Numbered from the stretch's first letter, positions 1 through 9,849 are shown. The stretch is DNA of 46,895 bases from Cytophagales bacterium (GCA_004293905.1 RDZE01000029.1:1-46895); one strand, 5' to 3'. The notes: generated by a model from the sequence alone, not told the origin. Numbers and translations are program-made.

Positions 1-2
1 TA

Positions 3-92
3 CCCATTGGCATCAGCGATGAAGGCGAACCCGATATCAACCCCCAAAGAAGAATTTGCTCTGTCTATGTACTCATCGTGAGCGAGCATTAG
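3..92 (+). CDS. C-terminal tail of an unidentified protein (partial)
   Basis: An open frame enters from the left edge and stops at TAG 90-92, giving the last 29 residues of a protein. The tail has NPQRR followed by alternating hydrophobic residues (VYVLIV), which faintly recalls the NRRVEI ending of OmpA-like C-terminal domains. That is too short to assign. The next gene has its own promoter starting about 10 nt after this stop, so the two need not form an operon. Confidence 0.4.
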   Translation, partial: PIGISDEGEPDINPQRRICSVYVLIVSEH

Positions 93-100
93 AACAATCT

Positions 101-131
101 TTTGCATTTTTCGCAAAACTCTTTATCTTTG
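101..131 (+). promoter_or_regulatory. Bacteroidota-type promoter of the VWA gene
   Basis: TTTG (101-104) and TATCTTTG (124-131) are separated by 19 nt, matching the Bacteroidota sigma-A consensus TTTG...TAnnTTTG. Transcription should start near 137, so the start codon of the following gene must lie after that point. Confidence 0.65.
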
Positions 132-152
132 CAAAAACACCTTTGCATAATT

Positions 153-1199
153 TTGTTAGTTGCTATCATAGAAAATGAATGGTCTTTAGAATGGCTATCA
201 CCCCTTACTTTCTTCACTTTCGAATGGGAAAGTTTTTGGTATTTGTACCTTTTCCCTATCATACCGCTTTTGTTTTTGTTGAGATGGCTTCTAAGTTATC
301 GTTATGCGCAAAAAATAGAAGTTGCCCTCACCGCAGAAGAACTCATCAAAAAACCCATTCGCTTGTTGCGCTTTGTACCCAATATCATACTTAGCATTGT
401 TTTGTTGTTTCTTTTGATAGCTGCTGCACGCCCACAGCGTACCAATGAACAAATAGAAGTAAGTTCAGAAGGCATAGACATCATTTTGGCAATAGATATT
501 TCTCAATCTATGCTCATTGAAGATTTTCAGCCCAATAGATTAGAAGCCGCCAAAAAAGTAGCAACCGATTTTATCAGTGGACGCAAATACGACCGCATAG
601 GCATCGTTATATTTTCGGGCGAAGCCTATTCCTTAGCCCCTCTTACCACTGACTATCAAATGCTCAAAAACTATTTACAAGACTTAGCCTACACAGACAT
701 CAACCAAAGCGGTACAGCCATCGGCTCGGCATTGGCAGTAAGCACCAACCGATTGCGCGAATCGAGTGTAAAAACCAAAGTTATTATTTTGATTAGTGAT
801 GGCGACAACACCGCAGGCAATATAGACCCTACCACTGCCGCACAATTAGCACGTGCCTACAACATAAAGGTTTACAGCATTTTAGTAGGCATAGAGGGCA
901 AAGTGCCCGCAGGGAAAAATGCCTTTGGCATCACACAATACGTAGAAAATACCATAGACGAAACCACCCTCAAAGAAATAGCAAAAATAGGAGAAGGAAA
1001 ATTCTTTAGAGCTTCAAACAACAAAGCCCTACAAGAGGTTTTTACTACCATCAACCGCTACGAAAAATCTGAAATCAAAGAAACACGTTTTCAAACCACA
1101 CAAGACTACTACTTTATTTATTTGCGTTGGGCTATGGTTTTCCTTATCATTTGGATAACCCTCAAAAGTACTTTCATCGCCAACGCCTTAGAAGACTAA
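153..1199 (+). CDS. VWA domain membrane protein, BatA-like
   Basis: About 348 residues. Two hydrophobic N-terminal segments are followed by a von Willebrand factor A domain and a C-terminal membrane helix near residues 320-340. The metal-binding MIDAS motif is visible as DISQS, with the downstream TTD and SDGDN segments. The architecture matches BatA/BatB proteins, which in Bacteroidota are encoded with MoxR ATPases and are thought to act in envelope stress or complex assembly at the inner membrane. No ATG is in frame near the 5' end. A longer TTG start at 102 would overlap the promoter, so I chose TTG at 153; the start remains uncertain. The usual batB/C/D/E partners do not follow; an amidohydrolase gene does. 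Confidence 0.8.
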   Translation: MLVAIIENEWSLEWLSPLTFFTFEWESFWYLYLFPIIPLLFLLRWLLSYRYAQKIEVALTAEELIKKPIRLLRFVPNIILSIVLLFLLIAAARPQRTNEQIEVSSEGIDIILAIDISQSMLIEDFQPNRLEAAKKVATDFISGRKYDRIGIVIFSGEAYSLAPLTTDYQMLKNYLQDLAYTDINQSGTAIGSALAVSTNRLRESSVKTKVIILISDGDNTAGNIDPTTAAQLARAYNIKVYSILVGIEGKVPAGKNAFGITQYVENTIDETTLKEIAKIGEGKFFRASNNKALQEVFTTINRYEKSEIKETRFQTTQDYYFIYLRWAMVFLIIWITLKSTFIANALED

Positions 1200-1225
1200 G
1201 CACTTATCATCATACCCTCAACATT

Positions 1226-2662
1226 ATGAAAGAAGAAGTAAGCAAAAGCACCCCAAAAATCAAAAGACGCAAAGCACTCAAAATACTTGCAGGGGCTACT
1301 GCTGCAGCCGCTCTGATGCCCTCAAGCATTGTGGTAGGCAAAGACAAAAGCGAAACGTTTAAAATAGCCATCAAAAACGGAAAAGTATTTACAGAAGGTG
1401 TATTCAAAAGCGTAAATGTAGGCATTACTACTAATAACTTGATTCAACTCAGCCACGACGACATTCCTGCCCAAAAAGTCATAGATGCCACAGGACTACT
1501 CGTAAGCCCAGGATTTGTAGATATTTTAGCCGACAATGCCGCCAATCCTAAAACCACCTACCCTATCTTCGAAAAATACAAATTAGGCGATGGTTGTGCT
1601 ACTGTATTGCAAATGCACGGCGGAGACGAATACCCAAAATCGTACTATGAGTACTTCCAACAAGTACCTCACATGGTCAATTATGGCATTGGCGTTTTTG
1701 TGATGCGACTCAAAAATATGTTTCCTCCTGCAACTTGTTATCAATTGGTAGACAGAGGACTTTCCGAAGGAGCTTTAGGCGTGTGTCATAGCATAGAATA
1801 CCAACCTACCCCCTATGAGGAATTGGTGCAATATGCTCGCTTAGCCAAAAAATACGAACGTCCTTTTTTTCTACACCTTCGCTACTCCGACAAAGAGAAT
1901 GAATTGGCAGGAGTTACCGAAGCCATCAATTTAGCCAAAGATACAGGCGCACGCATTCATATAGACCATTTACACTCCACAGGAGGCACTTTCAACATGG
2001 AAAAAGCCTTAGAAATGATATACAATGCCAATAATATGGGCTTAGAAATCACTACTTGCGTATATCCTTATAGTTTTTGGGCTACTTACCTCATCTCCAA
2101 ACGCTTTGACCCCGGTTGGCAACAACGTTTCGGACTTACCTACGAAGATTTGACCATCGTAGGGCGCGGCATCAAAATCACACGCGATAATTTTGACTAT
2201 TACCGCAATCAATATGGCGTATTGGTTGCCGTACCCGAAGGCACTGTCCCTTTCAAAAAAACCATTAATTTAGCCCTACAAACTGATTTTTGTATGATAG
2301 GCTCTGATGGAGGCATAGAAAGTGAGCCAAGGGCTAACAACCACCCTCGCGGCGCAGGTTGCTTTGCCACCGCCATTCGACATGGGCTAAGCATAGGCAT
2401 GAGTATGGAAAAAATACTCACCAAAATCACCAGCTTACCAGCCCGACTTATGCGTCCTTCCATCAATAACAGAGCCGTAATCAAAAATGGCAATATTGCT
2501 GACATCACCCTTTTTGACCCACTTACCATCAAAGGAAAAGCCTCCGTAGCCAATCCCAACCAATTTTCAGAAGGAATTTCCCATGTGATTATCAATGGCG
2601 AAATGGCTTTAGAAAATGGGGAAATCATCAAGAAAAATGCAGGGAAAGCCCTAAAATATTAA
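1226..2662 (+). CDS. D-aminoacylase-like amidohydrolase, Tat-exported, with altered metal site
   Basis: 478 residues from ATG 1226. The N-terminus has a twin-arginine signal (KRRKALK at 13-19, then an Ala-rich hydrophobic stretch), so export of a folded enzyme is likely. The body aligns with N-acyl-D-amino-acid deacylase/amidohydrolase-3 proteins: GFVD after strand one, FLHLR, IHIDHLHSTG, GSDGG, and a C-terminal strand ending in VIINGEM. The usual HxH zinc pair after GFVD is absent (ILADN instead), and the region that normally carries NCG reads MHG. Remaining ligand candidates are His in FLHLR and HIDH and Asp in GSDGG. Substrate is unknown. It follows the VWA gene by 26 nt and precedes msrB by 21 nt, so cotranscription is likely. 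Confidence 0.7.
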   Translation: MKEEVSKSTPKIKRRKALKILAGATAAAALMPSSIVVGKDKSETFKIAIKNGKVFTEGVFKSVNVGITTNNLIQLSHDDIPAQKVIDATGLLVSPGFVDILADNAANPKTTYPIFEKYKLGDGCATVLQMHGGDEYPKSYYEYFQQVPHMVNYGIGVFVMRLKNMFPPATCYQLVDRGLSEGALGVCHSIEYQPTPYEELVQYARLAKKYERPFFLHLRYSDKENELAGVTEAINLAKDTGARIHIDHLHSTGGTFNMEKALEMIYNANNMGLEITTCVYPYSFWATYLISKRFDPGWQQRFGLTYEDLTIVGRGIKITRDNFDYYRNQYGVLVAVPEGTVPFKKTINLALQTDFCMIGSDGGIESEPRANNHPRGAGCFATAIRHGLSIGMSMEKILTKITSLPARLMRPSINNRAVIKNGNIADITLFDPLTIKGKASVANPNQFSEGISHVIINGEMALENGEIIKKNAGKALKY

Positions 2663-2683
2663 AACAAAAAATCCATAACCCCC

Positions 2684-3175
2684 ATGAAAACGTCTTTGTA
2701 TGTATTTTCCTTATTGATGCTCATTGCTTGCAAAGAAGGCAATAGCCAACTCATTCAAAACCCTACAGTGCTCCAAAATACAGCAGGCAAAGTACAAAAA
2801 ACCGATGCCGAATGGAAACAGCTTCTCACGCAGGCACAATACGAAGTAATTCGCAACAAAGGAACAGAAAGAGCCTTTACAGGCAAATATTGGGATCATC
2901 ACGAAAAAGGTACTTATACTTGTGCTGCTTGTGGAAATCCATTGTTTAGTTCCGATACCAAATTCGAATCAGGAACAGGCTGGCCAAGTTATTTTGCACC
3001 CATTCGTGCCGATGCTGTAGCCATAGAAAAAGACAACAGCTACGGAATGCAACGCATAGAAGTACATTGTGCTAAATGTGATGGACATTTGGGGCACGTA
3101 TTCGATGACGGACCCCAACCCACAGGTCTGCGCTATTGTATTAATTCTATTTCACTTGGGTTTATTAAAAAATAA
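2684..3175 (+). CDS. msrB: peptide-methionine (R)-S-oxide reductase, lipoprotein form
   Basis: 163 residues. MsrB reduces the R epimer of methionine sulfoxide in proteins. The zinc site is visible as CAACG and [10 protein letters not shown], the substrate region as GTGWPSY, and the catalytic cysteine in RYCIN near the C-terminus. The N-terminus is a lipoprotein signal (LMLIAC, Cys16), so the enzyme is probably anchored on the periplasmic side and repairs envelope proteins. It sits in a plus-strand run of closely spaced genes. Confidence 0.93.
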   Translation: MKTSLYVFSLLMLIACKEGNSQLIQNPTVLQNTAGKVQKTDAEWKQLLTQAQYEVIRNKGTERAFTGKYWDHHEKGTYTCAACGNPLFSSDTKFESGTGWPSYFAPIRADAVAIEKDNSYGMQRIEVHCAKCDGHLGHVFDDGPQPTGLRYCINSISLGFIKK

Positions 3176-3218
3176 CACTAAATTTCAAAAAAATCAATAA
3201 AACTCATCATCAAACACT

Positions 3219-4838
3219 ATGAAATTCGACTACATCATCATTGGCGCAGGCTCCGCAGGTTGCGTGTTAGCCAATCGCTTATCAGAAAATCCCCAAAACA
3301 AAGTATTGCTTTTAGAGGCAGGAAAAAAAGATACCAAACAAGAAATTCACATGCCCGCAGGTTATGGCAGGTTGTTTCGCTCAGAGGTTGATTGGGCTTT
3401 CGAGTCTGAAGAACAAAGCCACGTAGACAACCGAAAGATTTTTTTGCCACGCGGCAGAACCTTAGGCGGAAGTAGCTCTACCAATGCCATGATTTACATA
3501 AGAGGAAACAAAGAAGACTATAACGACTGGTCTAAAATGGGCAATGAAGGTTGGAGCTATGAAGAAGTGCTCCCTTATTTCCTCAAATCAGAAGACAATG
3601 CACAATTTCAGAACCAATACCATCAAAGAGGCGGCTATTTGCACGTTACTAAACCTTATTGGGCATCGCCTTTGCGTAGCCCGTTTTTAGAGGCACACCG
3701 CGAAAATGGCTACCCTGTCTTAGATGACCTCAACGGCGAACAACAAGAAGGCGTAGCAGAAGCACAATTCACCATCAAGGCAGGCAAACGATACAGCACA
3801 GCAACTGCATTCCTAAAACCTGCCCTACAACGTCCTAACCTCAAAGTGATTACACAGGCACAGGTAAACCGCATTTTGATTGAGAATAAAAAAGCCGTAG
3901 GAGTGGAATATGAAGACGAAAACCAACACAAAATAAAAGTAGAGGTAGAAAAAGAAGTTATACTATCGGCAGGAGCTTTTAATTCTCCACAAATTTTGAT
4001 GCTTTCGGGCATTGGCGACAAAGAAGAATTACAAAAACACAACATACCACTTGTGCACGAACTACGTGGCGTAGGCAAAAACTTACAAGACCACCTAATG
4101 ACTTTTGTGAGTAGCTTGTGTTCTAAAAATGTTACATTGAACAGCGCGCTTAAGCCACTCAATCAAATAAAACACATCGCCAATTATCTCTTCTTCAAAA
4201 AAGGACCCATCACGGCAAGCCCACTCGAAACGGTTTCATTCCTCAAAACCAACCCACACCTCGACCGCCCCGATATACAGATGCACTTTTCGCCACTACA
4301 AGCCGCAGACAATGAATACTCAGGAAAATACAATATCTACGATGCCAATAGCTACCCTAAAGTAGATGGTTTTACGATTTTGCCTACCCTATTGAAGCCT
4401 AAAAGCCGTGGCACCGTAAGCCTACAATCTGCCAATCCTTACCATGCACCTGTCATTCAGCCCAATTTCTTATCTGCCGATGAAGATATGCAAACACTTC
4501 TGAAAGCCTTCGAAGTAGGGAAAAAACTGATATTAAGTAAGGCTTTTGCAGAGTTTAGAGTGCATGACGAATTGTATTACCCCGCCAAAGCCCAAACTGA
4601 AGACCAAATAAGAGCGCACATACGCAAAACCGTAGAAACAGTATACCACCCTGTAGGCACCTGCCAAATGGGACAAGGCGAAGAGGCTGTTGTAGACGCA
4701 CAGCTACGCGTACATGGCATTGCTCAACTTAGGGTCATAGATGCCTCTATTATGCCTACTATCGTTTCGGGCAATACCAATGCCCCTGTCATTATGATAG
4801 CAGAAAAAGGAGCTGATATGATTCTTAAAAATGCATAA
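3219..4838 (+). CDS. GMC family FAD-dependent oxidoreductase (choline/alcohol dehydrogenase type)
   Basis: 539 residues, full length for the family. The N-terminal dinucleotide site reads IIGAGSAG (about 7-14), followed by the FAD loop GGSSSTNAMIYIRG and the second GMC signature GAFNSPQILMLSGIG. The catalytic His lies in YHPVGTCQMG (about 477), with the Asn partner in SGNTNAP. Such enzymes oxidise alcohols or choline with FAD; the substrate cannot be read from sequence. No signal peptide is seen. Its stop codon abuts the ATG of the RNA ligase gene, so the two are translationally close. Confidence 0.9.
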   Translation: MKFDYIIIGAGSAGCVLANRLSENPQNKVLLLEAGKKDTKQEIHMPAGYGRLFRSEVDWAFESEEQSHVDNRKIFLPRGRTLGGSSSTNAMIYIRGNKEDYNDWSKMGNEGWSYEEVLPYFLKSEDNAQFQNQYHQRGGYLHVTKPYWASPLRSPFLEAHRENGYPVLDDLNGEQQEGVAEAQFTIKAGKRYSTATAFLKPALQRPNLKVITQAQVNRILIENKKAVGVEYEDENQHKIKVEVEKEVILSAGAFNSPQILMLSGIGDKEELQKHNIPLVHELRGVGKNLQDHLMTFVSSLCSKNVTLNSALKPLNQIKHIANYLFFKKGPITASPLETVSFLKTNPHLDRPDIQMHFSPLQAADNEYSGKYNIYDANSYPKVDGFTILPTLLKPKSRGTVSLQSANPYHAPVIQPNFLSADEDMQTLLKAFEVGKKLILSKAFAEFRVHDELYYPAKAQTEDQIRAHIRKTVETVYHPVGTCQMGQGEEAVVDAQLRVHGIAQLRVIDASIMPTIVSGNTNAPVIMIAEKGADMILKNA

Positions 4839-5612
4839 ATGAACCCAAGAACCGTAGCCGACTATCAAACCTATAAACCTATAGGCATAGCGAATTATGG
4901 AAGCATACCGCACTTACCCAGTTCGCGTATGGGCAAGGGAAAACATCATTTGGAAAGAGGGCAGGCGCGTATTGCTACACGAACACCCCGCGACTACCGC
5001 GATTTGGTAATCGTGCAAGAAAAATTAGACGGTGCCAACGTAGGAGTGGTAAAGTTGCAAGGAAAATTGGTTTGCCTTAGCCGCTCAGGGCACGATTGTA
5101 GTATATCGCCTTATCCACTGCATAGATTATTTGTTAGGTTTGTAAAAAAAAATGAAGCACGCTTTCAAGTATTACTTGAAGAGGGAGAACGTGTCTGTGG
5201 AGAATGGTTATTGGTAGCACACGGAACACGCTATGCCCTGCCACATGAGCCATTGGTAGTTTTCGATATTTTCAACCCCCAAAATGAAAGACTTACCTAT
5301 CACGATTTTATCCTCAGAGTATTGCCCTTAGGCTTTGTAGTGCCACGTTTACTACATATAGGGCAACCCTTACCCATTGAAAAAGCCCTACAACTCTTAG
5401 ACAAAGACACCAGCAGGCATGGTGCCTTAGAAAGCATAGAAGGGGCTATTTGGAGGGTAGAAAGAAATGAAAAAGTGGATTTTCTTTGCAAATATGTAAA
5501 ACATGGCAAAAAAGACGGTATCTATTTAGACGACAACCACCTAATATTTAACCAAATACCTGAACATTTACAATACCTCACGCAACCAATTTTACCCGAA
5601 GAGTGTCTTTAG
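4839..5612 (+). CDS. ATP-dependent RNA ligase family protein (Rnl2-like)
   Basis: 257 residues. The nucleotidyl-transferase motif I is EKLDGAN, with the lysine to be adenylated at position 62. Motif III-like CGEWLLVAHG, motif IV EGAIWR and motif V FLCKYVKHG follow in order, the pattern of the RNA ligase domain family related to T4 Rnl2. Members seal nicks or ends in RNA using ATP. No kinase/phosphatase partner or RtcB is next to it. The gene starts directly after the GMC oxidoreductase stop. Its biological substrate is unknown. Confidence 0.8.
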   Translation: MNPRTVADYQTYKPIGIANYGSIPHLPSSRMGKGKHHLERGQARIATRTPRDYRDLVIVQEKLDGANVGVVKLQGKLVCLSRSGHDCSISPYPLHRLFVRFVKKNEARFQVLLEEGERVCGEWLLVAHGTRYALPHEPLVVFDIFNPQNERLTYHDFILRVLPLGFVVPRLLHIGQPLPIEKALQLLDKDTSRHGALESIEGAIWRVERNEKVDFLCKYVKHGKKDGIYLDDNHLIFNQIPEHLQYLTQPILPEECL

Positions 5613-5640
5613 ATTTTTACCAATTAAAGTAAGTTATACT

Positions 5641-8073
5641 ATGAAAAAATACAACCCTATCGTTTATTTATTTATTTTAACGTTTTTATCATTCATCTCC
5701 CTTTCGCAAGCCTTTGCACAAGAAACCACACTCAAAGGAAGAGTCATCGCCAGCAACGGAGAGGCTCTGTCTTTTGCCAACGTACACATCAAAAACACCT
5801 CAAAAGGAACTACCACTAACGGAGAAGGCTATTATTTTCTTAATTTGGCACAAGGACAACAGTATGAAATCATTTTTCAATACATTGGCTATAAAACACA
5901 ATACATAACCGTGAATGCCAACCAAAGCCCAATAGAACTGAACGTAACCTTAGAACCCGAATCGCTCGAACTCACAGAAATAGTCATCAATGCCAAAGAC
6001 GATGACCCCGCCTATGAAATCATCAGAAAAGCAATGGACAAACGCCGCGACTACCTCACTGAAACCGAAAGTTACAGATGCCAAACCTATCTGAAAGGAC
6101 TTACACGCCTCGACAAAGCACCCAAAGCCATTTTAGGCATGAGCATCAGTGTAGATACAGGAGTAGTTTACTTTTCCGAATCTGTTTCTCGTTTGGCATA
6201 CCAACGCCCCGACCAATACCGCGAAGAAATGATAGCCTCGAAAGTGAGCGGCGACCCACAAGGCTTTAGTTTTAACCAAGCCTCTGAAATGATAGGCATT
6301 AATCTGTACGAAAATATGATTGCCAATGGCAATTTTTCAGAAAGAGGGCTCATTTCGCCCATTGCCATCAATGCAATGTTGTACTACAGGTATCATTTAG
6401 AAGGTACTTTTGAAGAAGGCGGATTGCTCATCAATAAAATCAAAATTACCCCACGCCGCGCCGATATGCCCGCCTTTAGCGGTTATGTATATATCATAGA
6501 AGACAGTTGGCGATTGCACAGCGCAGAATTATATCTCAACAAAGGTCAATTAGAGTTCGTAGACTCCGTCAGCATACAACAAACCTACCGCCCCGCAGGT
6601 GATGTATGGATAACGGCTTCGCAAAAATTTTACTATTTCTTCAAAACTTTTGGCTTTGAGGGCAATGGCTATTTTGTGTGCAACTATACAGACTATGAAA
6701 TCAACCCTACTTTTGAAAGAAGATTTTTCAACAACGAAGTACTCAATATCACACAAGAAGTAAATCAAAAAGACAGCCTTTATTGGGAAAATATAAGACC
6801 TGTAAAACTCACCATAGGCGAAATAAAAGAATACCAAACCAAAGACAGCCTCCGCATTATCAAAGAAAGTAAACCCTACTTAGACTCTGTAGATAGGAAA
6901 AGAAACAAACTCTCTATTGGCAATATTTATTTGGGCTACACTTATCAAAATTCCTACAAAAAATACAGCCTTAGCTTTGACCCTTTACTGAACACTATAT
7001 CGTACAATACAGTGGAGGGTTGGGTAGTCGATTTTTCGGTGAGGTATCAAAAAGAGTTCAAAGACAAACGCTCCATCTCTATCAAACCTACTGGAAGGTA
7101 TGGCTTCAGCACAGAACAATTCTATGGCAAAATCAATACTACTTACGAATACAACCCTTTCAAATTTGGGCTCATTAGTTTGGAGGGAGGGCACTATGTG
7201 GAGCAACTCAGCCGACTCAATTCCATAGATACTTATCTGAATACAGCATATACATTGCTCAATGAAGATAATTTTATGAAGATTTACCAAAAAACATACG
7301 CCAAACTGAATATACGACACGAAATATTCAATGGCATTATGCTTTATGCGGGGTTAGAATATGCACGCCGTAATCCTATGCAAAACAAAAGCGACTATAC
7401 TTATATTGATATTAATGATAAAGTATACACCAGCAATACGCCTCTCAACCAAGAACTTAATAATACTGATTTTACGGAAAATGATATATTCATTTATAAC
7501 ATCGGTTTGCGTTTCAGAGCCAACCAAGAATACATCACTATGCCCAATGAAAAAATGATTACTGACGTAGGCAAATTACCTGCCTTGCGCATAGATTATA
7601 GAGGTTCATCGGAGTTTGACCAAATAAAAGTAAGCCTTAGACAACAGTTTTATTTGGGGCTTTTGGGAAGTTTTACCTATATGGCAGAGTACGGAACTTT
7701 TCTCAGAGAGCCCACCCGATTCATTGACTATCAGCACTTTATAGGAAACCAAACCATCATCGGCGATTATGAATTGGGCAACTACCAACTTTTAGATTAC
7801 TATGCCTTCAGCACTGCCAAATCGTACATTAAGGCACATGCAGAACAACATTTTAATGGATTTTTTCTCAATGGCATTCCTTTGCTCAAAAAACTAAGAT
7901 GGCAGGAAGTAGTAACAGGAAACTACCTATACACAGAAGCATTGGGTAATTATTTCGAGTTAGGCGCGGGGATAGAACATATCTTCAAAATCATCAGAGT
8001 AGATTATTTTTGGGGATTCCAAGAGAATAACAACAACTTTTTGCAAGGTATTAGAGTAGGGTTCGGTTTCTAA
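5641..8073 (+). CDS. DUF5686 / CarboxypepD_reg-like outer-membrane protein
   Basis: 810 residues with a signal peptide ending in AFAQ (about 27). Residues 30-115 form a carboxypeptidase-regulatory-like beta-sandwich (GRVIASNGE, ANVHIKNTSKGTTTN). The long remainder matches DUF5686: AYEIIRKAMDKR near the start of the domain, then alternating strands typical of a beta-barrel and a final aromatic GFGF terminus that suits Bam-dependent insertion. The family is widespread in Bacteroidota; function unknown. It ends in an intrinsic terminator and closes the first plus-strand run. Confidence 0.85.
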   Translation: MKKYNPIVYLFILTFLSFISLSQAFAQETTLKGRVIASNGEALSFANVHIKNTSKGTTTNGEGYYFLNLAQGQQYEIIFQYIGYKTQYITVNANQSPIELNVTLEPESLELTEIVINAKDDDPAYEIIRKAMDKRRDYLTETESYRCQTYLKGLTRLDKAPKAILGMSISVDTGVVYFSESVSRLAYQRPDQYREEMIASKVSGDPQGFSFNQASEMIGINLYENMIANGNFSERGLISPIAINAMLYYRYHLEGTFEEGGLLINKIKITPRRADMPAFSGYVYIIEDSWRLHSAELYLNKGQLEFVDSVSIQQTYRPAGDVWITASQKFYYFFKTFGFEGNGYFVCNYTDYEINPTFERRFFNNEVLNITQEVNQKDSLYWENIRPVKLTIGEIKEYQTKDSLRIIKESKPYLDSVDRKRNKLSIGNIYLGYTYQNSYKKYSLSFDPLLNTISYNTVEGWVVDFSVRYQKEFKDKRSISIKPTGRYGFSTEQFYGKINTTYEYNPFKFGLISLEGGHYVEQLSRLNSIDTYLNTAYTLLNEDNFMKIYQKTYAKLNIRHEIFNGIMLYAGLEYARRNPMQNKSDYTYIDINDKVYTSNTPLNQELNNTDFTENDIFIYNIGLRFRANQEYITMPNEKMITDVGKLPALRIDYRGSSEFDQIKVSLRQQFYLGLLGSFTYMAEYGTFLREPTRFIDYQHFIGNQTIIGDYELGNYQLLDYYAFSTAKSYIKAHAEQHFNGFFLNGIPLLKKLRWQEVVTGNYLYTEALGNYFELGAGIEHIFKIIRVDYFWGFQENNNNFLQGIRVGFGF

Positions 8074-8089
8074 CCAAACCCTATTTTTT
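8057..8089 (+). terminator. rho-independent terminator after the DUF5686 gene
   Basis: TAGGGTT (8057-8063) pairs with AACCCTA (8077-8083) and GGTT with AACC inside, one mismatch, loop TCT, followed by six T. The stem overlaps the last codons and stop of the gene. Confidence 0.8.
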
Positions 8090-8136
8090 GTATTATCCGA
8101 AAATAGTTTTTCCTAATAACAAAAAAATTAACAATA

Positions 8137-9849
8137 TCATTCGTTCCAAAGAGGGATTTTATTTTTATCAAGTACATTACCAAGTTGCTCAAATGTTTCT
8201 TTGGTCATATAGTGTTTAATGGGGTGATAGTCTTTCAGAAAACCAGCTTCATTGCTTCCTATAATTGTTTTATCATATTTAGAGCCACTCCAAGTAGTAT
8301 AAGCCCAAGGTAAATTCAACTCGTGAGGCGTATATTCAAAAGCCCACTCGGGACTTACAGAAATCCAACGAAGGGTAAAAGATTGCGTACAAGTATTGCC
8401 CCATTCTACCCAAGTAACTCCGTTTTCGGCTGTGGCATTTTTGGGTCGGTCTTCTTTGCGCGAATACACTATAATATATTCTCTTTTTTCATTCAATACG
8501 ATTTCATCGTCCATAATACAAGTATTTTCCAAGCCTTTTACTTCAGAAAAAGGAAATTCAGCATCATAGCTCGTAATGCTCCAATATCGGCATTGAGCGG
8601 GAGTTAAGGTCGTATTTCCATTTCTTGTATCAGGAAAAGTAGGTAATTTTCCTGTGAGTACAAATATTTTTCCTTTTTTGATAGAAATACCTGTAGTGAG
8701 GTAGTTAGTGTAGTTACTTCCAGTGGCATGAGGCTCATAAGAGGCTGGAGGTTGCTGGTTTTCGCCTCTGCCATTTACTCCTAAATCTAAATCACGGATA
8801 TATTGTTTGTCTTTTGCAGACTCTCTGTATAAAGCTATAGACCCTCCTGAGGCTATTTGTAAAAAAATACCGAACTGTTTGTCCCAACCTATATTGTTTG
8901 TATGGTACTTAGAAGGGTCTCGGTCGCCCTTGTTTCTATTGGGCATGGTAGTTTCGGAGGCTTTTTTAAGTCCTTCAAAATCGGCTGTGATCCAAAATTT
9001 TTCGCCTGTTGGTAATTCATAATAACAGAATGGCATTTTTACCCCTCCGAGCGTGTCTTTCTGATGGTCTATGGCATAGTAACGCACCCATATATCGCCA
9101 AAATCAAGGTATCCTCGCCCGTGTCCACTTTTTTTATCCACCCCCCAAGCACCTTGAAATTGAATACCACTTATGTACATTTTTTCATTTTTACTTCTGT
9201 AAGGAAACCGGTGTGAAGGGTTTAAAACAGAAGGATTTCCCATTGCCATTTCAGCTTCTAAACGGTACTTCCTTTCCTTAGTATATCTATGAGCATTGGG
9301 TAAAAAAGGGTTATTACTACCTTCCATTGGTGGAATATCAGTATCTACCCAACCTACTTCTCCCCTACCCGACCACTTGTCGTATCGATATTCTTTTGTA
9401 TCGAAAGAAGCAGTAACTTGTACGCTAAAAAAACGACAATAGGGATACTCTCCCTCGATATAAAGTTTTGTACCAAAAGGCGCGTACATAATTGGGGCAA
9501 GTAAATAAGAGCAGTTCGGGTCAGGAAAACTGCCATACAATGCCTCAAAATTAATTTTGTGCGCAGGTCTGAATACCCACTGTTGTTCAGGTGTTATTTC
9601 TTCTATTTTTATCAAGCGAATATTTTTGTAGCGGGCATTGTCATAACCTTTTGGTAGTACGCTATCGGGTAAAAGTGCAGGAACTTTGCCCTCATACCAC
9701 AATTTGATGTATTTTTCTAATCGTTCAGAGAGTTGGCTTGCTTCTTGGTCGACTTTGTTTTCATCAAAATAAGGATATTTTGGCGGAATTGGTAAGCAGC
9801 CCACCCAAAAAATACCAAAGCAGACAATGAGTAGATTGGTTTTTGTCAT
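8137..9849 (-). CDS. uncharacterised lipoprotein, 570 aa
   Basis: I do not recognise the family. The N-terminus is a lipoprotein signal (FWVGC, Cys18). The mature part is rich in Trp, Tyr and Pro, with segments such as LLAPIMYAPFGTKLYIEG, RFFSVQV, GSNNPFLPNAHR and RGYLDFGDIWVRYYAID. It has no membrane helix beyond the signal. It is probably a secreted all-beta protein on the cell surface or in the periplasm. It stands alone, converging on the DUF5686 terminator and divergent from the DUF6909 gene. Confidence 0.7.
   Translation of the reverse strand: MTKTNLLIVCFGIFWVGCLPIPPKYPYFDENKVDQEASQLSERLEKYIKLWYEGKVPALLPDSVLPKGYDNARYKNIRLIKIEEITPEQQWVFRPAHKINFEALYGSFPDPNCSYLLAPIMYAPFGTKLYIEGEYPYCRFFSVQVTASFDTKEYRYDKWSGRGEVGWVDTDIPPMEGSNNPFLPNAHRYTKERKYRLEAEMAMGNPSVLNPSHRFPYRSKNEKMYISGIQFQGAWGVDKKSGHGRGYLDFGDIWVRYYAIDHQKDTLGGVKMPFCYYELPTGEKFWITADFEGLKKASETTMPNRNKGDRDPSKYHTNNIGWDKQFGIFLQIASGGSIALYRESAKDKQYIRDLDLGVNGRGENQQPPASYEPHATGSNYTNYLTTGISIKKGKIFVLTGKLPTFPDTRNGNTTLTPAQCRYWSITSYDAEFPFSEVKGLENTCIMDDEIVLNEKREYIIVYSRKEDRPKNATAENGVTWVEWGNTCTQSFTLRWISVSPEWAFEYTPHELNLPWAYTTWSGSKYDKTIIGSNEAGFLKDYHPIKHYMTKETFEQLGNVLDKNKIPLWNE

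Noticed and set aside
2209..2631. Minus-strand open frame of 140 codons
   Set aside because: Fully inside the amidohydrolase gene, whose protein motifs are clear; no supporting signal on the other strand.
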